Positions 6,335-12,416 of a stretch of 12,986 nucleotides of DNA are shown here, piece by piece (the stretch's first letter is position 1; each line of letters begins with the position of its first letter). Both the position numbers and the translations under genes were made by a program. The notes under the pieces were generated by a model. The model saw only the letters and a program-made list of their open reading frames with translations. It did no database searches and was not told where the DNA came from. The stretch is from Desulfovibrio sp. (GTDB lineage Bacteria; Desulfobacterota; Desulfovibrionia; Desulfovibrionales; Desulfovibrionaceae): NCBI GenBank assembly GCA_028708195.1, contig JAQVZK010000026.1, forward strand, positions 1 to 12,986, written 5' to 3'.

Positions 6335-7309
6335 ATGTCCAAAAAAAACAAAAATACAACACCTGAAGCCGCTGACAAGGAAAATTCCGTGGAACGGAGT
6401 GTGGAAGCTGAAACCGGGGAACGTGCCGCCGATGCGCATGAAACTGCGCAGGCTGAAGGTAAAAACCGCATACACTATGAAGGCCTGGGCGATGCCTGGG
6501 GCGTACTGACGGGGCAAAATCCGGCCGAGATTATGGGCCAGATCGTAAGCACCGTCCTGCACGAAGGCGGAACGCGCCCCTCATGGCAATGGAAGCAGGG
6601 CAGCACTGACCATATTTTGATGGCATGGCCCAAGGAGCAGCCCCTGCGCGCCGCAGTGCTTGTGGTGGGCGAAGAAGGGGATAAACTCACCCCTGTCACC
6701 GCCGTGCCCCTGCTGGACGGTCTGCCCAATGACGTTATGGTGGACGGCGTGTACCCCTGGGAAAACGGTATGGGGGCCAACGTGGCCGTCAGCATGATCG
6801 AGGGCAAGAACCCCATGTGGTTCTTTGACCCGCTCTATAACCGCGACAAATCAGACCTTACCCCGGGCGTTACACACACGTTTCTGATCTCCGGTCTGGC
6901 CTTTGCCATTCGCAAGGCCCTGCTGGACACTATGACCATCACTCATGGGGCGCAGTACGAGGCCTATGCCGAGCAGTGGCTTGAAGCCAACCCCGGCAAG
7001 GGACGTCTTGATGTGCCGCCCCTGCAGGTGGACGTGAGCGACCGCCACATGATCATGCCCGGCCGCAACTTCTGTGAATACCAGATGCGTGCCGTTATTG
7101 AAGAAGTAGAGGACTACCAGCTTGATAAAATGCCGGTTAAGGCCCTGTACCTCAATTTTCCCTTCGAGAACCGCCAGCCCCTGCGCCTGGTCATCTATGC
7201 GTCAAAGATGGTCCTCGGCGATCTGGAACCAGAGGCGGGACAGGCCATTGATGCCTACATCTGGCTTCAGGGCCGCATTATCGACATTGATGAAGGCCCG
7301 CAGCAGTAA
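6335..7309 (+). CDS. Conserved-looking protein of unknown function (324 aa)
   Basis: I do not recognise this protein. Coding evidence is good: AAAGGAA at proper spacing before ATG 6335, GC-rich codon use like the neighbours, and no overlap with other genes. Residues 1-43 are polar and charged (Lys, Glu, Ala, Thr) and probably disordered. From about residue 47 the sequence becomes globular: HYEGLGDAWGVLTGQNPAEIMGQIVSTVLHEGG, then PLLDGLPNDVMVDGVYPWENGMGANVAVSMIEGKNPMWFFDPLYNRDKSDLTPG, then a C-terminal part with MIMPGRNFCEYQMRAVIEEVEDY and a final AYIWLQGRIID. There is no signal peptide, transmembrane segment or clear catalytic motif, so it is probably cytoplasmic. It sits 115 bp after pnp and 103 bp before the NfeD gene. 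Whether it works with either is unknown. Confidence 0.85.
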   Translation: MSKKNKNTTPEAADKENSVERSVEAETGERAADAHETAQAEGKNRIHYEGLGDAWGVLTGQNPAEIMGQIVSTVLHEGGTRPSWQWKQGSTDHILMAWPKEQPLRAAVLVVGEEGDKLTPVTAVPLLDGLPNDVMVDGVYPWENGMGANVAVSMIEGKNPMWFFDPLYNRDKSDLTPGVTHTFLISGLAFAIRKALLDTMTITHGAQYEAYAEQWLEANPGKGRLDVPPLQVDVSDRHMIMPGRNFCEYQMRAVIEEVEDYQLDKMPVKALYLNFPFENRQPLRLVIYASKMVLGDLEPEAGQAIDAYIWLQGRIIDIDEGPQQ

Positions 7310-7333
7310 GGGGCCAGTGCTTTCACAGGGTGA

Positions 7334-7356
7334 GCGCGGGGGGCAAAATCCCGCGC
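7334..7356 (+). promoter_or_regulatory. Hairpin between the unknown gene and the NfeD gene
   Basis: GCGCGGG (7334-7340) pairs with CCCGCGC (7350-7356) around a 9-nt loop. No U-tract follows. It is like the other GC-rich junction hairpins in this window; terminator or processing role is undetermined. Confidence 0.4.
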
Positions 7357-7412
7357 CGCCCCAATAGCGTCAGTCCGACCAGGCGCATACGACAGACCGC
7401 ACGGATACAATC

Positions 7413-7889
7413 ATGAACGCGCCTCTTCTCTGGTTTATTGTGGGTGTTGCTTTTTTTCTGGCCGAGCTTATGACCCCGGCCATGGTCCTGCTCTTTTTTG
7501 GCGTGGGTGCCTGGGCTTCGGCATTGGCCGCGCTGCTGGGCATGGACCTTTCATGGCAGATCATCACCTTTATCTGCATTTCCCTTCTTACGCTGCTTGT
7601 TTTACGCAGCCGCCTGCGGGCGGTTTTTGGCGGTCGCTCCCGCCGCGTGGCCTCTGAAAACTGCGACGGCCGCGACGAGGAGCACTGCGCCCCCCACCCC
7701 CTTACGGGCAGACAGGGAACCGTCAGCAAGTCCCTTCACCCCGGCGAAGTGGGTGAAGTCAGCATAGACGGCAGCTTTTGGCGCGCCGTTGCCCCCCAGC
7801 ATATTGCAGAAGGCAGTCCGGTGCGGGTGCTGGGTGCAGAGGCTGACGACGCGCTTGTGTTGCGCGTGCAACCTGTGGCCAAATCCTGA
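7413..7889 (+). CDS. NfeD-like membrane protein (short form)
   Basis: A 158-residue protein with hydrophobic segments at about 5-43 (probably two helices, the first containing LAELMTPAMVLLFFGVGAW) and 46-65, then a linker and a soluble C-terminal beta domain from about 97 (LTGRQGTVSKSLHPGEVGEVSIDGSFWRAVAPQHIAEGSPVRVLG), which has the pattern of the NfeD OB-fold. Short NfeD proteins lack the serine-protease domain of the long form and are usually encoded next to a stomatin/SPFH protein, as here. They are thought to work together in membrane microdomains. The linker (about 75-97) is unusually charged and holds two cysteines (84 and 92) and histidines; this may be incidental. ATG 7413 has only a weak GGA before it, but the N terminus is normal for the family. 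Confidence 0.88.
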   Translation: MNAPLLWFIVGVAFFLAELMTPAMVLLFFGVGAWASALAALLGMDLSWQIITFICISLLTLLVLRSRLRAVFGGRSRRVASENCDGRDEEHCAPHPLTGRQGTVSKSLHPGEVGEVSIDGSFWRAVAPQHIAEGSPVRVLGAEADDALVLRVQPVAKS

Positions 7890-8000
7890 TATCTCGCTAT
7901 ACACAGCACACCCGCCGCCGATGCAGACCCGGCTTTGCCTGCTGCACTTGGGCCAAACTTCAATCAGCCCGCGCGGCAACGCCTTAGCACAGCCGCATCG

Positions 8001-8065
8001 TACAGGGCACGCGAATCCCGCTGGCTGGCACAACGCCACGCACGGCACATTCTACAAGGCACGCG
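8001..8065 (+). repeat. Imperfect 13-bp direct repeat upstream of the SPFH gene
   Basis: TACAGGGCACGCG (8001-8013) and TACAAGGCACGCG (8053-8065) differ at one base, in the 224-bp gap between the NfeD and SPFH genes. No clear promoter is visible beside them. They could be regulator sites or chance. Confidence 0.25.
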
Positions 8066-8113
8066 TACTGTCAGTCCGTGCCCCACACGCTTACAGTCAC
8101 GCGCGAGGTGATT

Positions 8114-9061
8114 ATGGAATTTTTGAACAGCTTCGGATGGCTTTTTCTCTTGGCCGTACTGGTTATCATCATCCTCATCAAAACCGCAGTTGTTGTGCCC
8201 AACCAGTCCGCCTATGTGGTGGAACGGCTCGGCAAATTCAGCAAGGTACTCTATGCCGGTTTTCACATCCTGGTGCCCTTTGTGGACATTATCGCCTACA
8301 AGCGCAGCCTCAAGGAACAAGTGCTGGATGTGCCCAAACAAACCTGCATCACCCGTGACAACGTGAGCGTAGACATTGACGGTGTGCTCTACCTGCAGAT
8401 CATCACGCCCGACAAGTCCGCCTATGGCATCTCGGATTATGAATGGGGGGCCATTCAGCTGGCCCAGACCTCGTTGCGCTCCGTCATAGGCACGCTCGAG
8501 CTTGACCGCACCTTTGAGGAACGCACGCGCATTAACCAGGAAGTCGTAGAAGCCCTCGACGCCGCCACGTCCCCCTGGGGCGTCAAGGTTCTGCGGTACG
8601 AGATCCGCGACATCACGCCCCCCGTCACCGTTATGGAGGCAATGGAAAAACAGATGCGCGCCGAACGCGAAAAACGCGCGGTCATTGCCCAGTCCGAAGG
8701 TGAAATGCAGTCGCGCATCAATCTGGCCGAAGGTGCCAAGGCGGCGGCCATTGCACAGTCCGAAGGCGACAAGCAGGCCGTTATCAACCAGGCCGACGGC
8801 GAAGCCGCCCAGATTCGCACCGTGGCACTGGCCACGGCCGAGGGCCTGCGCATTGTTGGTGAACAGCTCAACAACGATACCGTGGCCGCAGCCCAACTGC
8901 GCCTGGCCGAAGCCTATATTGTCCAGTTCGGCAACATCGCCCAACAGGGCAACAGCCTTATTATACCGGCGGATATCGCCGATACGGCGGGTATGGTGGC
9001 CGCTGTGAGCAAGATCATCAAGCCCGGCGAAGGCCTGAGCAAAAACAGCAACCGCGCCTAG
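8114..9061 (+). CDS. SPFH/stomatin-family membrane protein (QmcA/paraslipin-like)
   Basis: A 315-residue stomatin-like protein. One N-terminal transmembrane helix (about 8-24) is followed by the SPFH/Band 7 domain from about 25: VVPNQSAYVVERLGKFSKVLYAGFHILVPFVD, ITRDNVSVDIDGVLYLQI and YEIRDITPP. A long Ala/Glu/Gln-rich coiled coil follows (about 172-260; AEREKRAVIAQSEGEMQSRINLAEGAKAAAIAQSEGDKQAVINQADGEA), then a short C-terminal tail. Such proteins form oligomeric rings in membrane microdomains and scaffold proteases or transporters. The start chosen is ATG 8114, preceded by GAGGTG, which puts the helix at the very N terminus. An upstream in-frame ATG at 8078 would add 12 residues without support. 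It pairs with the upstream nfeD-like gene. Confidence 0.94.
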   Translation: MEFLNSFGWLFLLAVLVIIILIKTAVVVPNQSAYVVERLGKFSKVLYAGFHILVPFVDIIAYKRSLKEQVLDVPKQTCITRDNVSVDIDGVLYLQIITPDKSAYGISDYEWGAIQLAQTSLRSVIGTLELDRTFEERTRINQEVVEALDAATSPWGVKVLRYEIRDITPPVTVMEAMEKQMRAEREKRAVIAQSEGEMQSRINLAEGAKAAAIAQSEGDKQAVINQADGEAAQIRTVALATAEGLRIVGEQLNNDTVAAAQLRLAEAYIVQFGNIAQQGNSLIIPADIADTAGMVAAVSKIIKPGEGLSKNSNRA

Positions 9062-9099
9062 GTGGATTGTCGGGAAAGGCGGGAAAGGCTGAAATGCTT

Positions 9100-9142
9100 T
9101 GTGGGGGAGGGACCCTTTTGAAAAAGGGTCTCCTCCCCCACA
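9100..9142. repeat. Long perfect-arm hairpin, probable dispersed intergenic element
   Basis: TGTGGGGGAGG (9100-9110) pairs with CCTCCCCCACA (9132-9142), and GACCCTTTT (9111-9119) with AAAAGGGTC (9122-9130). One bulged T (9131) and a 2-nt loop complete a stem of 20 pairs. The tail ACCCCCTCTCCC has no T-run. From memory, similar G5AGG...CCTC5 hairpins are frequent in Desulfovibrio intergenic regions, where they act as terminators or repeats. I could not check this here. Confidence 0.6.
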
Positions 9143-9239
9143 CCCCCTCTCCCTAAAACGTTTGCTTTAGTTTCGTTGCGCTACAGGGGTTCTCCTGCGG
9201 GCCGAATAAATACGAAGTCGCTTGTGCGTGGGTGTTTGT

Positions 9240-9263
9240 GCCCGCAGGCACGGCGGCTTTTTT
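9240..9263 (+). terminator. Possible intrinsic terminator downstream of the SPFH gene
   Basis: GCC(C)GC (9240-9245) can pair with GCGGC (9253-9257), with one bulged C, directly followed by T6 (9258-9263). The upstream arm can also pair with CCTGCGGGC at 9194-9202 over 9 bp, which would compete. The short stem makes the call tentative. Confidence 0.35.
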
Positions 9264-9366
9264 ATTTGCCTTGTTTGGGCCGCCGGTGCGATATGGTGCG
9301 CGCGCACACGGTCTTGCCCTTGCACCTGAACAAAAAGAAAAGGGGCCATCACACCACGAACGACCC

Positions 9367-9405
9367 AAAAAACAGGCCGCCCTGCAAAACATGCAAGACG
9401 GCCTG
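9367..9405 (-). terminator. Intrinsic terminator of the antiporter-glsA operon
   Basis: On the minus strand CAGGCCG and CGGCCTG form a perfect 7-bp outer stem (9405-9399/9379-9373). Inside, CTTGCA pairs with TGCAGG with one G.U. Six consecutive U follow (A-run at 9367-9372 on +). It lies 39 bp past the glsA stop codon, a standard Rho-independent terminator layout. Confidence 0.85.
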
Positions 9406-9444
9406 AACCATATGGATAGCCTCAATAATTATATTCCTGCGCCG

Positions 9445-10377
9445 TTAGGCCATATACAAATTATATCCAAGCTTCTGCGCCACAAACGCCGCCATTTTCT
9501 GACCGCGCACGCTGTTACCCACTTTATCCAAAGGCGGAGAAAAAGCCGCGATAGCCAAAACCCCTGGCACAACGGTCAAAATACCGCCCCCCACACCGCT
9601 CTTGCCCGGCAACCCCACAGTGTACGCCCAGTCGCCCGAGCTGTCATACATGCCTTCCATTGTCATTTCAGCCATGATGCAAGGGCAATTTTCAGGCTTG
9701 AGCACCTGCTCGCCAGTTATGGGGTTGCGCCCGCGCGCCGCTATGGTTGCGCCAATGGTCGCCAGCTCCACTGTATTTAACAGGGTTGAGCACTGGCGGG
9801 TGTATACGTCACAGGCTTCCATCGGGTCGCAGTACATATACCCGGCGGAATACAACAGCCAGGCGATACCCCGGTTATGGAAATTGGTGGTCTGTTCTGA
9901 CTGGTTAAGCTCATCAGACATGGTAATGGCCTTGGAACCAAGCCTGCGCTGCATGTCGAGGATGCGCTGCCAGCGCTCCTCCACTGACCCCGCCTTCACA
10001 AAACTGGCCGAGGCCATAGCGCCCGCATTGACCAGCGGCGACAGGGGTTTGTCGCCGTGCAGTTCAAGCGCCATCACCGAATTAAAGGGCAACCCCGTGG
10101 GGCTTGCACCAATTTTTTCCTGCACGGCTTGCCGCCCCATATCTTCCAGCGCCAGAGCCAGCGTGCAGACCTTTGAGATGGACTCAATGGCAAAACGGTA
10201 CTGCGCGTCGCCCGCTGACGCAGACTGCCCTTGCGCTGTCACTACAGCCACGGCAGCGAGATCGCTGGGGATATTGGCCAAAAAGGGAATATAGTCGGCA
10301 TTGGCTCCGCCTGGGGCCTTGCTGAACTGCGCATATGCGCTGTTTACCACTGACTGGATATGGTCGATATCAGGCAT
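9445..10377 (-). CDS. glsA: Glutaminase (serine-dependent beta-lactamase-fold family)
   Basis: Hydrolyses L-glutamine to glutamate and ammonia. The 310-residue product has the family hallmarks: the catalytic S66-x-x-K69 (ESISK), VNAGAM with Asn117, SEQTTNFHNRGIAW (160-173) with conserved Glu/Asn, Tyr192 and Tyr244 regions, and SGVGGGILTVVPG (260-272). Length and Ser66 position agree with the E. coli YbaS type. Start: GTG 10383 directly abuts AAGGAA with no spacing, whereas ATG 10377 lies six bases after it, so ATG is chosen. It follows the GadC-like gene by 74 bp on the same strand and ends in a strong terminator. In enterobacteria a glutaminase together with GadC-type exchange gives glutamine-dependent acid resistance, because the ammonia takes up protons. 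The same role here is inferred from the pairing. Confidence 0.96.
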   Translation of the reverse strand: MPDIDHIQSVVNSAYAQFSKAPGGANADYIPFLANIPSDLAAVAVVTAQGQSASAGDAQYRFAIESISKVCTLALALEDMGRQAVQEKIGASPTGLPFNSVMALELHGDKPLSPLVNAGAMASASFVKAGSVEERWQRILDMQRRLGSKAITMSDELNQSEQTTNFHNRGIAWLLYSAGYMYCDPMEACDVYTRQCSTLLNTVELATIGATIAARGRNPITGEQVLKPENCPCIMAEMTMEGMYDSSGDWAYTVGLPGKSGVGGGILTVVPGVLAIAAFSPPLDKVGNSVRGQKMAAFVAQKLGYNLYMA

Positions 10378-10383
10378 GGTCAC

Positions 10384-10424
10384 TTCCTTTGCGCAAGGCC
10401 GCGCTGTTAGTTGCGGCCTTGCGC
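10384..10424 (-). promoter_or_regulatory. Perfect 12-bp hairpin touching the glsA ribosome-binding site
   Basis: GCGCAAGGCCGC (10391-10402) and GCGGCCTTGCGC (10413-10424) are exact reverse complements around a 10-nt loop. On the minus strand the stem ends exactly where the glsA Shine-Dalgarno AAAGGAA (10390-10384) begins. No U-tract follows. It may tune glsA translation, stabilise the processed glsA message or partly terminate transcription. Confidence 0.6.
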
Positions 10425-10451
10425 CCTGGCTTGGCTATATGTAGCACCGCG

Positions 10452-11957
10452 CTATGACTGGGGAGTTGTAGCAGCGGGGCTTTGCGCGTTATCCGGGCTC
10501 TTTGCCTGTTCTTTTTCCCAGGTAAAGGGCTCGAAGTCAGAGGAGGGGTCACGCCACTCAGGCTTGCGCAGGGCAAAGATCGTCAGCGGAATGGCCACAA
10601 AGATTGCCACCAGAACAATCAGAAACATCATATACGTTTCAGGGCTGCCGATGGAAATCTGACCAGGGGGCACAAAGCTGAGCGAAAAGGCCAGCAGCGA
10701 GCCTATAAAGCCAAGGGTGGCCCACAGGTACATGCCGGGAACCCGATAGGGCCGCGGCCTGTTGGGCTGACTCACCCGCAGACGGATGCCGCTGGCGAAC
10801 ATGAGCATGTACATGACCAGATACAGAATAACCGTAAGTTGCGACAATATCTGAAATGCCGCCTGCACTGAAGGCATGATGACAAAGGTGACGGACAGGA
10901 TGGTAACAACCACAGCCTGAACAAGCATGAGATGGCTGCCCATGCCGAAGCGGTTGGTTTTCTGGAACCAGCGGGGCAGGTAGCCTGCCTTGGCCACGGC
11001 CAAAACACCGGTATTGGGCCCGGCAATCCACGTGACCACGCCGCCCAGCACGCCAAAAGCCAGCATGACGGCCAGCACAGAGCCCAGCCATTCAGCGTTG
11101 ATCCACTTGAACAGCAGGTCATAGGCCAACAGCAGGCTCTGGGTAAGGTTGATATCCTGCTTGGGCACAACAAAGGCGATACCAAGAGTGCTCAGCAAAA
11201 AGATGGCTACCGTGCCCACCGAGGCGATGGAAATGGCAATGGGGTATTTTTTTGTGGGGTTGTCCATATCCTTGACGTGGACGGCGTTCATTTCCATGCC
11301 CGCGTAGGCCAAGAAGATACTGGCGGCCAGCACGACGTTGCCGAAGTTGCTGAAGTCGGGCATCAGCGCGCCCCAGCTCAATTCGATCAGCGGCGGCTTG
11401 CCGCTGAAAAACAGATAGGCAAAGCCCAGCACGACCACCACGGCCGCAGGTATGATGGTGCCCACAACGCCGCACCATTTTGAAACACGGGCAAAAATGC
11501 CCACGCCCCGTAAGGCGATACAAACCGACAACCAGTACACAATGAGCACAAAGCCCGTGATATACCATTTATTGGCTGCCCAGGTTTCGGCCATCGCCAC
11601 GTTGGGGTCCATAAAGGCGATGGATACGGCCCCAAAGGTCAACACTGTGGGAAAGTAAGGTATGACCTCAATCCACAGCATTGCCATAGCCAAAAAACCC
11701 CAGCGCGGCCCAAAGGCTTCGCTGACCCAACGAAAAACGCCGCCTTTCTCAGGGTACGTGGTGGCAAGTTCAGCGGCCACCAGAGCCATAGGAATCAAAA
11801 AAACAACGGCTGCAAGGGCATAATAAAAAACTGCCCCAAGGCCGTATTCTGCTTCAGAAGGAAGAAAACGCAAACTCACGACAGCCGTAATATTCATTAT
11901 CACTATTGTCGCAATAGTCATTTTAGATTCGGACGTTTGCCCTTTGACTTCTCCCAT
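10452..11957 (-). CDS. GadC-like amino-acid antiporter (APC superfamily)
   Basis: A 501-residue, about 12-helix transporter of the glutamate:GABA antiporter branch of the APC superfamily. Features shared with GadC/YbaT-type proteins: AAELATTYPEKGGVFRWVSEAFGPRWGF (61-88), FLAYAGMEMNAVHVKDMDNPTKKYP, WIAGPNTGVLAVAKAGYLPRWFQK, and LRVSQPNRPRPYRVPG before the last helices. After the last helix there is a tail of about 40 polar residues (from KPEWRDP). In E. coli GadC a tail of similar length plugs the pore at neutral pH; this tail does not obviously match it. Start: ATG 11957 has AGGAG seven bases upstream; an in-frame ATG at 12011 would add an 18-residue polar extension with no support. It is first in an operon with glsA, suggesting glutamine/glutamate or GABA exchange. 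The exact substrates are not readable from sequence. Confidence 0.9.
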   Translation of the reverse strand: MGEVKGQTSESKMTIATIVIMNITAVVSLRFLPSEAEYGLGAVFYYALAAVVFLIPMALVAAELATTYPEKGGVFRWVSEAFGPRWGFLAMAMLWIEVIPYFPTVLTFGAVSIAFMDPNVAMAETWAANKWYITGFVLIVYWLSVCIALRGVGIFARVSKWCGVVGTIIPAAVVVVLGFAYLFFSGKPPLIELSWGALMPDFSNFGNVVLAASIFLAYAGMEMNAVHVKDMDNPTKKYPIAISIASVGTVAIFLLSTLGIAFVVPKQDINLTQSLLLAYDLLFKWINAEWLGSVLAVMLAFGVLGGVVTWIAGPNTGVLAVAKAGYLPRWFQKTNRFGMGSHLMLVQAVVVTILSVTFVIMPSVQAAFQILSQLTVILYLVMYMLMFASGIRLRVSQPNRPRPYRVPGMYLWATLGFIGSLLAFSLSFVPPGQISIGSPETYMMFLIVLVAIFVAIPLTIFALRKPEWRDPSSDFEPFTWEKEQAKSPDNAQSPAATTPQS

Positions 11958-12028
11958 AGTGGCGCTCCTCGAGTATTGTTGTGTGAGATTTCCACTCAAA
12001 CGAAAGAACACAGGCTGGATGCAGATGT

Positions 12029-12049
12029 AAAAAAGCTGTTGGCAGCCTT
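12029..12049 (-). terminator. Attenuator-like hairpin in the leader of the GadC-like gene
   Basis: Read on the minus strand, AAGGCTG (12049-12043) pairs with CAGCTTT (12038-12032) through a CCAA loop, with one G.U, and runs into a six-U tract (12034-12029). It lies about 70 bases before ATG 11957 and about 25-45 bases after the predicted start site. No gene ends upstream of it, so a leader terminator is the simplest reading. The stem is short. Confidence 0.4.
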
Positions 12050-12079
12050 CTCAATCGATAAAGACTCCCAGTTGAAGAA

Positions 12080-12108
12080 ACGGTAGGGTAAAACCTTTAA
12101 TGCGTCAA
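12080..12108 (-). promoter_or_regulatory. Candidate sigma70-type promoter for the antiporter-glsA operon
   Basis: On the minus strand TTGACG (12108-12103; five of six -35 bases) and TACCGT (12085-12080; three of six, with T1, A2 and T6) are 17 bp apart. Predicted start near 12073, giving a leader of about 115 nt that contains the hairpin at 12029-12049. Confidence 0.35.
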
Positions 12109-12229
12109 TAGATTTTGATATTTTAATGGTTTCATAACCTATATTATCAGTTGTACTGAAAAAGCTCTTTCTAACAATTCTGTCTCATCTGCATGAAAAC
12201 TATGTTATATGCCAAAAAATTTGAACATC

Positions 12230-12248
12230 CTGTATATTTTTTATACAG
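12230..12248. promoter_or_regulatory. Perfect dyad between the divergent permease genes, possible operator
   Basis: CTGTATA (12230-12236) and TATACAG (12242-12248) are exact reverse complements separated by five T. The 19-bp palindromic layout suits a dimeric repressor or activator site. It stands between the two promoter candidates. The binding protein is unknown. Confidence 0.45.
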
Positions 12249-12291
12249 ACCGCGTTTGACGTTTGCTACACATGTTTAATAGACAAGTATA

Positions 12292-12321
12292 TTGACAACA
12301 ATACAAGAACATGTTTAGCTT
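12292..12321 (+). promoter_or_regulatory. Candidate promoter for the rightward permease
   Basis: A perfect -35 box TTGACA (12292-12297) is followed after 18 bp by TAGCTT (12316-12321), which matches three of six -10 bases (T1, A2, T6). The start site would be near 12328, leaving a leader of roughly 90 nt. One copy of ACATGTTTA (12309-12317) overlaps the -10 box, so it may be a regulator site. Confidence 0.4.
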
Positions 12322-12416
12322 TGGTTAATTGTAATAATTACTTCTAACAATCCACATTACTTTTTACAGACAAACTCCCAGCCTGCCCAGGCCGAACCTC
12401 TTTCCGGGAGCACGGC

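Larger units (their letters stand above)
9062..9444. other. Intergenic region between converging SPFH and glutaminase genes
   Basis: About 380 bp without a convincing gene; short open frames here look like chance reading of GC-rich DNA. It holds a long hairpin (9100-9142), an inverted repeat CCTGCGGGC/GCCCGCAGG (9194-9202/9240-9248), a possible + strand terminator (9240-9263), a 12-bp palindrome GTGCGCGCGCAC (9296-9307) and the glsA terminator (9367-9405). Confidence 0.6.
11958..12416. promoter_or_regulatory. AT-rich divergent control region between two GadC-like permeases
   Basis: A 459-bp gap without a convincing gene, clearly richer in A+T than the flanking coding DNA. It must hold the promoters of both permeases. 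Visible items: a minus-strand promoter candidate at 12080-12108, an attenuator-like hairpin at 12029-12049, a dyad at 12230-12248, two copies of ACATGTTTA (12270-12278, 12309-12317), a plus-strand promoter candidate at 12292-12321, a TAATT/AATTA dyad (12326-12340) and an SD-pairing CTCCC (12375-12379). Confidence 0.7.

Noticed and set aside
7964..8944. 326-codon minus-strand open frame over the SPFH gene
   Set aside because: Mirror of the SPFH coding strand; no family resemblance.
9232..9780. 182-codon plus-strand frame overlapping the end of glsA
   Set aside because: Overlaps glsA and its terminator on the opposite strand; composition is chance-like.
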